Shown: positions 21,677-34,237, counted from the first letter of the stretch. The stretch is DNA of 64,000 nt from Prochlorococcus sp. AG-409-I11 (GCA_003215725.1 QCJX01000001.1:138288-202287), one strand, 5' to 3'. Numbers and translations: made by a program. The notes: a model not told the origin generated them from the sequence alone.

Positions 21677-21762
21677 ATGGAAGGAAGCTTTGTATCTTGC
21701 CTTTTCACCAAATCAATTTTGTTTCTAAAGTTTTAACCAATCCTTTTAGGATCTTTTCTTAG

Positions 21763-22776
21763 ATGTCACTTCTTAAACTTAAAGATCTTGTGAAGTCTTA
21801 TGGGTCAGTGCAGGCTCTTAAGGGATTAACTTTAAATGTACCGGAAGGTTGTCTTTATGGCCTTTTGGGTCCAAATGGTGCTGGAAAAAGTACGACTCTA
21901 AGAATTATTTCTACGCTTTTGGCACCTGATTCAGGCCAGGTAATGGTTTCAGGCACAGATGCTTTGTTAGACCCTTTGTCGGTAAGAAGGCAATTAGGTT
22001 ATGTAGCTCAAGAAGTTGCTATTGATAAGATCTTGACAGGAAAGGAACTGCTTCAATTGCAGGGTGATTTATATCATTTGAATCGAAAACAAAGAGATTT
22101 AAGGATTGCTGAGCTAACCACCAGACTTGATATGAAGAATTGGATTGATCGACGTTGTGGATCTTATTCAGGTGGTATGAGGAGGAGGCTGGATTTAGCA
22201 TCTGGCTTGCTACATCAACCGAAATTATTGGTCTTAGATGAACCAACGGTAGGATTGGATATTGAAAGTCGCTCAGTGATTTGGAGCTTGTTGCGTGAAT
22301 TGCAGGAAAAAGGGACAACTATTCTTCTAAGTAGCCATTACCTTGAAGAAGTAGAAGCACTTTCTGACCAGATAGCAATTATTGATGGGGGAAAAGTCAT
22401 TGCTGAAGGTACTCCTAATCAATTAAAGAAGCGTTTAGGTGGTGATCGTGTAACGCTTAGAGTTCGTGAATTTAGTGATGAAGATGAATCGCTAGCAGTT
22501 AGAGAGTTACTTCAATCGATTGATGGAGTTAGTGAAGTGGTAATAAATCGTTCGCAAGGATTTTCTTTGAATTTATTAATCGATGATGTGAGCATCCTCC
22601 CCCAATTACGAAACCATCTTGAGAAAGCTGAATTTGAAATATTTGCTCTTTCGCAAAGTAGACCAAGTTTAGATGACGTTTATTTGCAAGCGACTGGTAA
22701 AACTTTGATGGATGCAGAATTAGAAATTGCTGGCAAAAGAGATGTCAAGCTTGAAAGTAAAAAAGCCATGAGATGA
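21763..22776 (+). CDS. ABC exporter ATPase (DrrA-like)
   Basis: GPNGAGKSTT, YSGGMRRRLDLA, LLVLDEPTVGLD. Confidence 0.93.
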   Translation: MSLLKLKDLVKSYGSVQALKGLTLNVPEGCLYGLLGPNGAGKSTTLRIISTLLAPDSGQVMVSGTDALLDPLSVRRQLGYVAQEVAIDKILTGKELLQLQGDLYHLNRKQRDLRIAELTTRLDMKNWIDRRCGSYSGGMRRRLDLASGLLHQPKLLVLDEPTVGLDIESRSVIWSLLRELQEKGTTILLSSHYLEEVEALSDQIAIIDGGKVIAEGTPNQLKKRLGGDRVTLRVREFSDEDESLAVRELLQSIDGVSEVVINRSQGFSLNLLIDDVSILPQLRNHLEKAEFEIFALSQSRPSLDDVYLQATGKTLMDAELEIAGKRDVKLESKKAMR

Positions 22777-22846
22777 AGTCATTTTGAACATTAACTTAAA
22801 ATTCGTTTTAATTTTATTTTTTACTTCTTTTTAAAATCATTTAACC

Positions 22847-23701
22847 ATGTCTTCTTTTGATATCACTTCAACTACTCAACCATTAGGAAGAAGTTATCTT
22901 TCTGAGATAACACAAGAAACTTTGGCCTTAACGAAAAGACTTTTCCTGCAGTTATTCCGACGGCCTTCAACTTTAATTGCAGGACTACTGCAGCCATTGA
23001 TTTGGTTGCTTTTGTTTGGAGCACTTTTTTCTAATGCTCCAGATGATCTGATGCCAGGAGGAATTAGCTATGGACGTTTCCTTGGAGCAGGAGTAATTGT
23101 TTTTACAGCATTTAGTGGAGCTCTAAATGCTGGTTTACCCGTAATGTTTGATAGAGAGTTTGGTTTTTTAAATCGTTTATTAGTTGCACCTTTACGTAGT
23201 CGTAGTTCGATTGTTTTTGCTTCCATTATTTATATAACAGTAATAAGTTTTTTACAAAGCTTTGCAATTATGGCAACGGCTTCTTTCCTTGGATATGGAA
23301 CTCCAGGATTAGGTGGGTTTGTGTTGGTTCTTGCAACTTTATTGTTATTAGTCTTTGCTGTTACTGCATTAAGTCTTGGATTAGCTTTTGCTCTCCCAGG
23401 TCACATTGAATTAATTGCAGTGATCTTTGTTGCAAACCTTCCATTGCTTTTTGCTAGTACAGCTTTGGCTCCCATTTCATTTATGCCTACTTGGTTGGGG
23501 TGGCTAGCAGCGCTGAATCCTCTTACCTTTGCAATAGAACCAATTAGAGCTGCTTATAGTGGTTCTTTAGATCTTGGTACTGTTCTCCTTCATGCTCCTT
23601 ATGGTGATATGACTGGATATGGGTGCTTGAGAGTTTTGTTGGTTCTAACCTTTGGATTGTTTTTATTAATCCGACCGCTTTTAAACCGTAAACTTGCTTG
23701 A
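22847..23701 (+). CDS. ABC-2 type permease
   Basis: Six-TM ABC-2 membrane protein downstream of its ATPase; NPLTFAIEPIRAAY. Confidence 0.92.
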   Translation: MSSFDITSTTQPLGRSYLSEITQETLALTKRLFLQLFRRPSTLIAGLLQPLIWLLLFGALFSNAPDDLMPGGISYGRFLGAGVIVFTAFSGALNAGLPVMFDREFGFLNRLLVAPLRSRSSIVFASIIYITVISFLQSFAIMATASFLGYGTPGLGGFVLVLATLLLLVFAVTALSLGLAFALPGHIELIAVIFVANLPLLFASTALAPISFMPTWLGWLAALNPLTFAIEPIRAAYSGSLDLGTVLLHAPYGDMTGYGCLRVLLVLTFGLFLLIRPLLNRKLA

Positions 23702-24275
23702 TCCTGTGAACTCAACACTTTTTACCCAAACCCCTTTTAGACAATCATTGCTTAAGCAGCAAATCTTGAATGCATTTGATATAGGACAAGATGAAAAGTT
23801 TTCTCTTCTTCAAGCTCAGTGGGTTCATCGTTATGGTCTGGAAACTTTGCCTGATTTAAAGGAAATAAGAGTAAATATTGAGCATTCAATTAACTTAGGA
23901 GAGTCCGTTGATGATGACTTAGTAACTCAGAAAACTTGTCTAGATCAAGTTGAAATTGAGGATTTTCTAGATAGTCCTATAGATCAGCATGATCAAAAGA
24001 ATTCATCTTCGTGTATTTCATCAGGAATTTTGAGAGATGAAATACACGAAGATGATCGCAACCTAAACCAAGATGCTGCAGATCTTGAAGATTCTCCAGT
24101 TATAAAAGAGTTGGATATAGAAAATTCAAGCAAAATTTTAGAAACGTCAACAAACTTTCGATTAAAAAATAAGGACAATGACAAGATGGTACCAACACCT
24201 CCTTCACCTTCTTTAAATCATTTGCGTAGGTGGTTGCCAACTGTTGATCACTACCACTCAACCAAAGCATCTTGA
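23694..24275 (+). CDS. Hypothetical protein with acidic low-complexity centre
   Basis: 193 aa ORF overlapping the permease stop; contains a perfect 20-bp inverted repeat. Confidence 0.6.
   Translation: MLDPVNSTLFTQTPFRQSLLKQQILNAFDIGQDEKFSLLQAQWVHRYGLETLPDLKEIRVNIEHSINLGESVDDDLVTQKTCLDQVEIEDFLDSPIDQHDQKNSSSCISSGILRDEIHEDDRNLNQDAADLEDSPVIKELDIENSSKILETSTNFRLKNKDNDKMVPTPPSPSLNHLRRWLPTVDHYHSTKAS
24003..24055. repeat. Perfect 20-bp inverted repeat, 13-nt loop, inside CDS
   Basis: TCATCTTCGTGTATTTCATC (24003-24022) / GATGAAATACACGAAGATGA (24036-24055). Confidence 0.97.
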
Positions 24276-24292
24276 AGATGCTTTGGTTTTTC
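24260..24292 (+). terminator. Intrinsic terminator overlapping the stop codon of the upstream ORF
   Basis: AACCAAAGCATCTT-G-AAGATGCTTTGGTT followed by a short T-rich run (tttct). Confidence 0.8.
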
Positions 24293-24352
24293 TACCACAT
24301 ATCTTTTTTTGTAAGAGCAGAAGCTTTTAATTAGATATGCTCCCCTAAATAC

Positions 24353-26080
<1,728 letters not shown>

Positions 26081-26169
26081 TCATAACAGGCGAGGGGGTA
26101 TTAAGTGGGGAAAGCCGAATCGTTTTAAAAGTAGTACCAACAGTTCAAGAAGATAGTTATGGTTTATGT

Positions 26170-26346
26170 ATGAATGATTCAGGGACATTATTTTTTGTGT
26201 TGATGGCCGGTTTGGCCGGATTAATGACGATTGTCTATTTCCCTATGCGTTTTTTCTTGACATTTACAGCGAGGAGTAGAAGGCTTAAGCTTTTGCAGAG
26301 GATCAGAAGGTTGCGAGATGAATTGGGTCAGCCATATGAAAATTAA
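26170..26346 (+). CDS. Small membrane protein, conserved-type hypothetical
   Basis: MNDSGTLFFVLMAGLAGLMTIVYFPMRFFLTFTARSRRLKLLQRIRRLRDELGQPYEN; the track start at 25999 lies antisense in groEL, so this inner ATG is preferred. Confidence 0.65.
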   Translation: MNDSGTLFFVLMAGLAGLMTIVYFPMRFFLTFTARSRRLKLLQRIRRLRDELGQPYEN

Positions 26347-26361
26347 TTAGTTTTAATTTAA

Positions 26362-27114
26362 TTAGCTCATAACCATTCCTCCATCTACTTGTAAAACTTG
26401 TCCAGTGATATATGAAGCGGCTGGGTCAGCTGCTAAGAAGCAAACAGCACCTGCTACATGCTCAGGACTTCCAAATTTCCCTAAAGGTATAGCCGAAAGT
26501 ATTTGATCTGAATTTAAATCTTTCGTCATGTCAGTTGTAATGAAACCAGGTGCAACTGCATTAACAGTAATCCCTCTAATGGCAAACTCTTTGGCAGTAC
26601 TCTTTGTGAGACCAATGACCCCAGCTTTTGCTGCTGAATAATTAGCTTGACCTGCATTCCCCATAAGACCTACAACAGATGTAATATTGATGATTCTTCC
26701 TTTTTTTTGTTTGATCATTGATCTTGAAACGGCACGAGTGCAAAGAAAAACACCACTTAAATTTAGATCTATTACCGATTGCCAATCTTCGGTTTTCATT
26801 CGCATCAGGAGACCATCATTGGTAATCCCTGCGTTGTTAACCAAAACATCAAGATGACCACTTCTTTCAAGAATTGTTTTGACCATTTCATTTACAGAAC
26901 TTTCTTCTGCAACATTTGCTTGAAGGCTATAAGCATTACCTCCTGAACTTATTATTTCTTCCACAACTTCTTTTGCTTTATTTGATGAACTGGAATAGTT
27001 GACAATAACTTCTGCTCCTGCTTTCCCTAGGGCCAATGCAATTGCCTTTCCTATCCCCCTGCTTGCTCCTGTGACTAGTGCTGTTTGACCTTGGAGGTTA
27101 GCTGAAGGTGTCAT
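26362..27114 (-). CDS. fabG: 3-oxoacyl-ACP reductase
   Basis: TGASRGIGKAIA; NNAGITNDGLLMRM; YSAAKAG. Confidence 0.95.
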   Translation of the reverse strand: MTPSANLQGQTALVTGASRGIGKAIALALGKAGAEVIVNYSSSSNKAKEVVEEIISSGGNAYSLQANVAEESSVNEMVKTILERSGHLDVLVNNAGITNDGLLMRMKTEDWQSVIDLNLSGVFLCTRAVSRSMIKQKKGRIINITSVVGLMGNAGQANYSAAKAGVIGLTKSTAKEFAIRGITVNAVAPGFITTDMTKDLNSDQILSAIPLGKFGSPEHVAGAVCFLAADPAASYITGQVLQVDGGMVMS

Positions 27115-27393
27115 GCTTAGAAAGGTTTGACAGATTGTATGAACTTTATAGTTCCATGCTCAATAATTGCAGGATTAATATTGAGAAAAGATCTTTTCTC
27201 AAAAAACTAAAGAAGATAGCGGCCCCTCCTTGTTTGTGAATTGATTCCAATCCTCATAACCTATTTTTGACATTTCTTTTGAATTAACATGTTTGTTTCC
27301 TTAAGATTTTTCATGCTATTTCACACGCCTTGAACAAGTTATAAAATTACTTGAAATCAATTTTATAGAGTTTAATTTTTCTAATCAAAGGAG

Positions 27394-28077
27394 TTGGCTG
27401 TGTATTTGTTGATTGCGGCGGCGGGCAGTGGTCGCAGAATGGGAGCTAAAGGCAACAAGTTGTTATTGCCATTAGCAGGTAGACCTTTGTTGTCCTGGAC
27501 TTTGGAGGCTGCCGTAGCCGCCCACTCGGTCAGTTGGATTGGGGTTGTGGGGCAGCTAGTTGACAAGCCCTTAATCCTTCCCCTTTTGAAAAATCTTAGT
27601 AAGCCTGCTGAATGGATCAATGGAGGAGATACTCGTCAACAATCTGTTCAGTTCGGTCTTGCGGCTTTACCTAAAGAAGCCAAGCATGTATTAATTCATG
27701 ATGGAGCAAGGTGTTTGGTTGAACCTTCTTTAATTGATAAGTGTGCTGAATTTGTGCTGAAAGGAGAAGCTGTTATTGCAGCTACTCCTGTTACAGACAC
27801 AATTAAAAGAGTTGATGAACACGGTTTTATTTCTTCTACCCCTGATAGAGATGGTTTATGGGCTGCTCAAACTCCTCAAGGTTTTTCAGTAGCCAAATTA
27901 AAGAACGGACATCAACAAGCACTTGAGAAAGGATGGGCGGTGACCGACGATGCTTCTCTTTTTGAACGTTTAGGATGGTCCGTTCGCATCTTGGAATCTT
28001 GTCCATCCAACATTAAGGTCACTACACCTTCAGACCTCGCAATTGCTGAGGCTTTCATCGCGCGGCTAGGTAATTAA
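27394..28077 (+). CDS. ispD: 2-C-methyl-D-erythritol 4-phosphate cytidylyltransferase
   Basis: [39 protein letters not shown]. Confidence 0.95.
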   Translation: MAVYLLIAAAGSGRRMGAKGNKLLLPLAGRPLLSWTLEAAVAAHSVSWIGVVGQLVDKPLILPLLKNLSKPAEWINGGDTRQQSVQFGLAALPKEAKHVLIHDGARCLVEPSLIDKCAEFVLKGEAVIAATPVTDTIKRVDEHGFISSTPDRDGLWAAQTPQGFSVAKLKNGHQQALEKGWAVTDDASLFERLGWSVRILESCPSNIKVTTPSDLAIAEAFIARLGN

Positions 28078-28971
28078 CTTAAGACTTCCTGTGTTTCCGT
28101 TTAGTATTACCTGACGACCTAGAGGTAAAGCAGCATTCCCTGAAAAGTGACCTATAGGTAGATCTGCAACTATCGGAATATTTAGATCAAGAGATCGTTC
28201 TTGGAGTACTTCTGTGAGTTGGAAGCTTTGATGAAGTTCTTCAACTGGATCTTGATTATTTTCGCAGTTTTTAAATTTGCCGAATCCAAGTCCTGCTAAA
28301 CCTTGAAGAAGGCCAGAAAGTCTCCATTGGGTCAACATTCTGTCTATGCGATATGGAGCCTCGTCAACATCTTCGAGAATTAGAATGGCTCCATTCAAAT
28401 CGGGTAGATGTTTGCTCCCTATAAGATGTGATGCAACAGTGAGGTTAGCAACAACGACTGGACCTTTAGCTATTCCCTTCTTCCAAGGCGTTCCATAAAT
28501 ATCAGATACTGGATTGCCGAATAATAATGCTTTTAGCCTTTCTTGACTCCATCTTGGTTCTTTTGCAAGAGATGTAATTAATGGTCCATGAATGCTTCCA
28601 TCAAAGCCAGATGACAGCCTTGAAAGAAGTATTGATGTTATATCTGAGTAGCCAAGGAGCCATCCATTTACCCATGGTTGGTGACGTTCTAATAGACGTG
28701 CAGCTCCCCACCCACCACGTGCGAAAGCAATTAGTGGGCCATGATTATTACTATGTAGTTCTTTGAATCGGGTTAGATCATCTCCAGCCAAGTAACCCCA
28801 TTGACGACCAATGACATTATGCTTTTGACAGATTAATCCCCAACTATGGAGAATATTTAACCCCTCTTCTAGACAACTTTTGTCATTGATTATGGAACTG
28901 GCTGCAACTATTGTGACTTCATCTCCGGCTTGAAGTGACTTGGTAAAAGTATCAGGTTTGATATGTAGCAT
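28066..28971 (-). CDS. LD-carboxypeptidase (peptidase S66 family)
   Basis: [41 protein letters not shown]. Confidence 0.92.
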   Translation of the reverse strand: MLHIKPDTFTKSLQAGDEVTIVAASSIINDKSCLEEGLNILHSWGLICQKHNVIGRQWGYLAGDDLTRFKELHSNNHGPLIAFARGGWGAARLLERHQPWVNGWLLGYSDITSILLSRLSSGFDGSIHGPLITSLAKEPRWSQERLKALLFGNPVSDIYGTPWKKGIAKGPVVVANLTVASHLIGSKHLPDLNGAILILEDVDEAPYRIDRMLTQWRLSGLLQGLAGLGFGKFKNCENNQDPVEELHQSFQLTEVLQERSLDLNIPIVADLPIGHFSGNAALPLGRQVILNGNTGSLKLIT

Positions 28972-29895
28972 TTAGAGCACTTTTCCAAGGAACAATCCAA
29001 AAAGGATCAGACTCCCTATTAAAACTTGATTGCGAAAATGTCTACTAAAGTCTGACGGTCTGTTTTTTGAACGCTTTAAACTTAATGCTTCATATTGCAT
29101 CGCAAGAGTTGCTATTGCCCAAGCAGGCCAGAACTGCCAACTAAGACCTATAGAAATTGCAGAACATGCAATTAAGAAAGATGTAATCAGATAACTACAA
29201 CAAACAACGTCTACAACTTTATTCCCAAGACTTAATGCGCTGCTATTCAAATTTAGTCTTGCATCATCATCACGATCAGCCATTGCATATACAGTGTCAA
29301 ATCCAAATGTCCAACATAAAGTGGCGGCCCAGCAGCTAAAAAGAGGAAGCCCTCCATTTAATGACCCTTGACTTGCTGCCCATGGGATCAAGACTGAAAA
29401 TCCCCAGCAAAAAGCTAATAAAATTTGTGGATACTTAAACCATCTTTTTGCTGATGGGTAAATAATAATTGGTGGTAAAGCTAGTATTGCTAGATATAAG
29501 CAGAGAAGACGACTGTTAACTGGGAGAGATATAACAACTAAAAGACTTAGGAAAAGCATTAACAAAAGTAATATCCAAGCTGTTGCTTCAACAACTAGAC
29601 CGGATGCTAAAGGTCTGTTTTTTGTCCTGGAAACCTGTTTGTCAATATGTTTATCCCAAAGGTCATTAGCGATACAGCCTGCACCGCTAACAAATATTCC
29701 TCCTGCAATGATTAATAGAACTAATCCAATATTAGGAGAGGGGAGAGGTGTAAGGCATAGTGACCAACCTGCTGGGATAAGTAATATCAGTCGTCCACTG
29801 GGCTTATCCCATCGAAGGAGTTGGATCCAAAGACTTATTTTTGTTGGGATTAGATTGTTGTTCACAAATACCTTTATTTGATGAAGGTTAAGCAA
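28972..29895 (-). CDS. ubiA: 4-hydroxybenzoate polyprenyltransferase (UbiA family)
   Basis: RWDKPSGRLILLIPAGWSL; NDLWDKHIDKQVSRTKNRPLASG; YAMADRDDD. Confidence 0.9.
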   Translation of the reverse strand: MLNLHQIKVFVNNNLIPTKISLWIQLLRWDKPSGRLILLIPAGWSLCLTPLPSPNIGLVLLIIAGGIFVSGAGCIANDLWDKHIDKQVSRTKNRPLASGLVVEATAWILLLLMLFLSLLVVISLPVNSRLLCLYLAILALPPIIIYPSAKRWFKYPQILLAFCWGFSVLIPWAASQGSLNGGLPLFSCWAATLCWTFGFDTVYAMADRDDDARLNLNSSALSLGNKVVDVVCCSYLITSFLIACSAISIGLSWQFWPAWAIATLAMQYEALSLKRSKNRPSDFSRHFRNQVLIGSLILFGLFLGKVL

Positions 29896-29953
29896 TTGCC
29901 CCTAAATTGGTTAAAGGGATGCAAGAGTATCTTGGTTTGAGGACCCTGTTGTT

Positions 29954-31591
29954 ATGTCAGGTGTCGGACCACCTAATAAAGCAGAAAGAGGTTCCTTTCC
30001 TGAGGATGCTTTTGAAGTGAATCAAGAGAAAAGTATTAGATATATAGCGGCTATTGATATTGGAACAAATTCAACACATCTTTTAATAGCAAAAGTTGAT
30101 CCTTCTTTACGAACTTTCAGTATTGATCGCGCGGAGAAATCAACAACAAGATTAGGAGAGTTGGACCCTGACTCTGGAGAGTTAACAAAAGAAGCTATGG
30201 AGAGGACTATTGAAACATTGCGAAGATATAAAGAACTTGCTTTTAGTTATGACATTGTTGAAATAGTTTCTGCTGCGACAAGTGCAGTGAGGGAAGCCCC
30301 AAATGGGAATGAGTTCATAACGTCAATCAAAGAAGTTCTTGATTTAGATGTAAATCTTGTAAGTGGAGCAGAGGAAGCCAGATTAATTTATTTAGGAGTT
30401 TTGTCTGGAATGTCCTTTGGACAGAGACCTCACTTGTTGTTAGATATTGGCGGAGGCTCAACAGAGTTGATCCTTGCGGACAGCTCAGATGCTCAAGCAC
30501 TTACCAGTACAAGAGTTGGAGCAGTTCGTATTCAGAGGGATTTTGTGAAGCAAGAACCTATATCTTCTTCAAGACTGAAGTTTTTGAAGACTTTTATTCA
30601 GGGCTCTTTTGAGCCTGCTGTTGAGAAGATTGGACGTCGACTTGATTCTGGAGAGTCGCCTTTAATGGTTGCTACAAGTGGAACTGCTATGGCAGTTGGA
30701 ATGTTGATTGCAAGTAATGATTCAACTCCACCATTAAAACTTCATGGATATACAATCACCACCACTAGATTAAACCAGGCGGTTGAAAAATTACTGAAGA
30801 TGACTCCTGAGGAGAGAAGGAGATTGACGCCATTAAGTGACCGGAGAGCCGAAATAATTGTTCCAGGAGCTTTAATATTGCAAACAATAATGCAGATGCT
30901 TGAGGTTAATAAATTAGTTCTTAGTGAGAGGGCTTTGAGAGAAGGTTTGATTGTTGATTGGATGCTTAGACATGGATTTTTGGTTGATCGCTTTAGTTTG
31001 CAAGGTAATATTCGAAAACGTACTGTTATGCATCAGGCTCATAGATTTGCTGTAGATAAAGTTCGATCTGAGCGTGTTGCTAGATATGCATTGATTCTTT
31101 ATGACAATACTTTTGGGGTTTTACATAACGATCAAGGAGAAGGTCGCGAGTTACTTTGGGCTGCCGCAATGTTGCATGCATGTGGAAAACATATCAACCG
31201 CAGTGCCTATCACAAACACTCTTGGTACTTGATCTTAAATGGAGATCTTTTGGGTTACTCTCAAGCCGAGCATGTGATGGTTGCATGCATTGCTCGTTAT
31301 CACAGACGAAGCCTTCCAAAAAAACGACACGAAGCCTGGCAATCTTTGACTAGTAAGGATCACCGTCGAATTGTTTTTGATATGTCTATGATATTGCGTT
31401 TAGCATCTGCACTTGATCAAAGGCCTGAGATGGAAATTAACTCGATTAGGGTATTATTTGAGCGTCCTAAACTTTGTATTAAATTAATTGCAGATAGCCC
31501 TAATCAGTCTTTACAATTAGAGGAATGGAGCCTAATGAACTCTGCTTCTTTGATCAAAGAATATAAAGAGGTTGAATTAACTGTCTGCTAG
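29954..31591 (+). CDS. ppx: Exopolyphosphatase (Ppx/GppA)
   Basis: IDIGTNSTHLLIA; LLDIGGGSTELIL; C-terminal HD-like region. Confidence 0.93.
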   Translation: MSGVGPPNKAERGSFPEDAFEVNQEKSIRYIAAIDIGTNSTHLLIAKVDPSLRTFSIDRAEKSTTRLGELDPDSGELTKEAMERTIETLRRYKELAFSYDIVEIVSAATSAVREAPNGNEFITSIKEVLDLDVNLVSGAEEARLIYLGVLSGMSFGQRPHLLLDIGGGSTELILADSSDAQALTSTRVGAVRIQRDFVKQEPISSSRLKFLKTFIQGSFEPAVEKIGRRLDSGESPLMVATSGTAMAVGMLIASNDSTPPLKLHGYTITTTRLNQAVEKLLKMTPEERRRLTPLSDRRAEIIVPGALILQTIMQMLEVNKLVLSERALREGLIVDWMLRHGFLVDRFSLQGNIRKRTVMHQAHRFAVDKVRSERVARYALILYDNTFGVLHNDQGEGRELLWAAAMLHACGKHINRSAYHKHSWYLILNGDLLGYSQAEHVMVACIARYHRRSLPKKRHEAWQSLTSKDHRRIVFDMSMILRLASALDQRPEMEINSIRVLFERPKLCIKLIADSPNQSLQLEEWSLMNSASLIKEYKEVELTVC

Positions 31592-31609
31592 AGAAATCTT
31601 TTATTTTAA

Positions 31610-32374
31610 TTATATTTCTTTGTTTCTAGATTCGATTGCCAAAGACAAAGTAGAAGTGCTTTTGTTTGAATTGGTTGGTCTGTTCATCATATAATTAATT
31701 GCAAATATAGATATAAGAACACTAATTGTTGCTATGAAGGCTGGTATTACTTTGGGAGAAATTTTATAAATCAAAAGATTAATATTATTTGGCTTTTTGG
31801 AATTGCTTTTGGATACTAAATTTGGGCTTTTTATTTCATTTAGCATTGAGCTGGCATCAATATTTAATTTATCTGCGACTCTACGAACCATAGCTTTAAT
31901 GAATACTCTCTCAGGAAGCAATTCTTCCCTTCCTTGCTCTAATGCTATAAGTTGCTCTTCTCCAATTTTTAGACTTTCAGCGAGTTCTTTTGTCGTAAAG
32001 CTTTTTTCTTGTCTAGAAGCCCTTAATCGCGCACCTACTTTTCCTAAGGATGTTTTTGATTGATTTGAATCAACCTGACTGTTGAATTGCTCCTGTTCGA
32101 TTCCTTTTTTCCTTTTTTCCTTGGTTTGCTCAGCAGTATCTATCTGATAATTGAGGTTTATTTCTTCGCTTTGTTGCTGTAAGGGCCCCTTGGCTTGTTC
32201 GGAACCTGTTGGAGAGCTGACCTCTTCTCTCGTGGTCTCCTTGGCTAAGGAGTTATCTAGTTGCTCAGAATTAATTTGATGATTGCTATTTTCTTCTAGT
32301 CCTTCCTTTTTTAAGGGGTTTTTGGATTGCTCAGAATCAATTTGGTAGTTTTGTTGCTCTTCTATATTTTCCAA
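31610..32374 (-). CDS. RodZ-like HTH membrane protein with degenerate N-terminal repeats
   Basis: HTH region LGKVGARLRASRQEKSFTTKELAESLKIGEEQLIALEQG, one TM; about five ~22-aa repeats around '(N/Y)xQIxSEQxKxxLxK'. Confidence 0.75.
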   Translation of the reverse strand: MENIEEQQNYQIDSEQSKNPLKKEGLEENSNHQINSEQLDNSLAKETTREEVSSPTGSEQAKGPLQQQSEEINLNYQIDTAEQTKEKRKKGIEQEQFNSQVDSNQSKTSLGKVGARLRASRQEKSFTTKELAESLKIGEEQLIALEQGREELLPERVFIKAMVRRVADKLNIDASSMLNEIKSPNLVSKSNSKKPNNINLLIYKISPKVIPAFIATISVLISIFAINYMMNRPTNSNKSTSTLSLAIESRNKEI

Positions 32375-32541
32375 TTAATCACCTAAATAAGGTCCCTATC
32401 CTAATAGTACTTTAAAGAAAAAGCCACTAATAGTTAATCCTTTTTTGGCTTAATTCTTAGTTTGCCTAAGAGGTCTGAACCTATCCTTGAGAAATCTTTT
32501 TTGTGGAACTTGAATTTGAACTATTAACCTTGAATTCCTTT

Positions 32542-33297
32542 TCATCCCTCAGGGCGGAATAGATGAGCATAATTTGGATTGTATAAGTTTGAACGATTCT
32601 TAGTTGCATTTAAGGCAGGACTTACAACATAAAGAGTGGTGCGAATAAGATTTCTTTCTTTGGAAATGGTGGCCATTTGATGGAGCGGAATTACTTGTAT
32701 CCATTCATCCTTCCAGCCAACCCTGTAAGCAATAGCAACAGGTGTGTTCTCTGAGTAGTAATTCAGAAGAACACCTTCTACTTGCTCGACATGTCTAGCG
32801 CTTAAATAAAGGCAAAGAGTGGAACCTATTGATGCGAGATGTTCTAGACGCTCTTTGTCTGGGACTCCTGTTCTTCCCCCTGCTCTTCCAATAACAATTG
32901 TTTGCGTTACTCCAGGAATTGTTAGCTCTGCTTTCAATGCTGCTGCAGTTGCCTGATAAGCACTTATCCCTGGAATGACCTCTATTTCTATATCAGCTTC
33001 TGTAAGTTGATAGATTTGTTCTGATAGAGCTCCGTAAAGGCAAGGATCTCCATCATGTAGACGCACAACTCTTTTCCCTTGAAGAGCCCTATCAATTAGT
33101 AATGGAACTATTTCTTCAAGAGTTAATACACTGGTTTTAATTAGTTCGCATTCATTAGAGGCCATCTCAATGATTTGAGGTGAGATCAGTGAGTCTGTCC
33201 AAACAAGAACATCAGCATTTCTTAGCCGTTCGTAGGCTCGAATAGTAAGTAAATCTGGAGCACCTGGTCCTACTCCAACGATGGAAATTTTTGGCAT
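32542..33297 (-). CDS. cobM: Precorrin-4 C11-methyltransferase
   Basis: [21 protein letters not shown]...DPCLYGALSEQ; ATG at 33297 preferred over the track start inside lgt. Confidence 0.93.
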   Translation of the reverse strand: MPKISIVGVGPGAPDLLTIRAYERLRNADVLVWTDSLISPQIIEMASNECELIKTSVLTLEEIVPLLIDRALQGKRVVRLHDGDPCLYGALSEQIYQLTEADIEIEVIPGISAYQATAAALKAELTIPGVTQTIVIGRAGGRTGVPDKERLEHLASIGSTLCLYLSARHVEQVEGVLLNYYSENTPVAIAYRVGWKDEWIQVIPLHQMATISKERNLIRTTLYVVSPALNATKNRSNLYNPNYAHLFRPEG

Positions 33298-34205
33298 TAA
33301 AATTTGGTTTGTATTTTGTTTTGAGTTGGTAAGACTCTTCTTTTCTTGTATATATTCCAAAGGCCAAACATTCCAGTTAATGTCAGGAGAACACTTATTA
33401 ATTGAGCAGCTCGTATGCCTCCTTCACAAAAAGGTGGACTCGCATTGATGCAAAGAGGATCAATCCTCAATCCTTCAATCCAAAATCTTCCTAAGCTATA
33501 ACTAATTAAGTAAATAAAGCTTAGAGACCCTGATGGAAGATTTATCTTTTTATCAATTCCAAGATTAAATAGAGTAATCAGAAAAATAAATACAAGAACA
33601 TTCCATAAAGACTCATAGATAAAAGTAGGGTGAAAAAACTTTTCTTGAAGAAAAGCATCTGGCCTCAAGAATTTTGGAATAAATAATTTCCATGGAAGAT
33701 TTGTTGGCACCCCAAAAGCTTCGTTATTGAAAAAATTTCCCCAGCGACCTATTGCTTGACCTAGGGCAACTGAAGGGATCAAAACATCTAAAAGATCCCA
33801 AAAGGGCTGATTACGTAATTTGCTAAAAACAATTACTGAAATTGTCCCTGCAATTAATGCTCCATGAATTGCAATTCCACCTCCCCATATCTCTAGGAAG
33901 CTGGGAACTGGAATAGCAATACCAAAGATATTCAATGAACTCCAGAAATTTATTCCAAAATAATTTTTCCATTCAAAACCAACGTAATAAACCCTTGCTC
34001 CAATTACTGATGAAAGTACAAGTAAAGGCAGTAAATCACTTATTAAATTTCCTTTCAGGCCTCTTTTATATGCCAAATAACTAGACAAGTTCAATCCAAT
34101 AAGAACAGCTAATGCTATTAAAAGACCATACCACCTTATTGTTAAAGGCCCAAGATGAATTAACTCAGGCCCTGGAGATCTCAAAGCTGCAAAAATAGAT
34201 TCCAT
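33297..34205 (-). CDS. lgt: Prolipoprotein diacylglyceryl transferase
   Basis: [38 protein letters not shown]. Confidence 0.95.
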   Translation of the reverse strand: MESIFAALRSPGPELIHLGPLTIRWYGLLIALAVLIGLNLSSYLAYKRGLKGNLISDLLPLLVLSSVIGARVYYVGFEWKNYFGINFWSSLNIFGIAIPVPSFLEIWGGGIAIHGALIAGTISVIVFSKLRNQPFWDLLDVLIPSVALGQAIGRWGNFFNNEAFGVPTNLPWKLFIPKFLRPDAFLQEKFFHPTFIYESLWNVLVFIFLITLFNLGIDKKINLPSGSLSFIYLISYSLGRFWIEGLRIDPLCINASPPFCEGGIRAAQLISVLLTLTGMFGLWNIYKKRRVLPTQNKIQTKF

Positions 34206-34237
34206 TTACATGGTTAAAGTATTTGAATTTGATTGAT

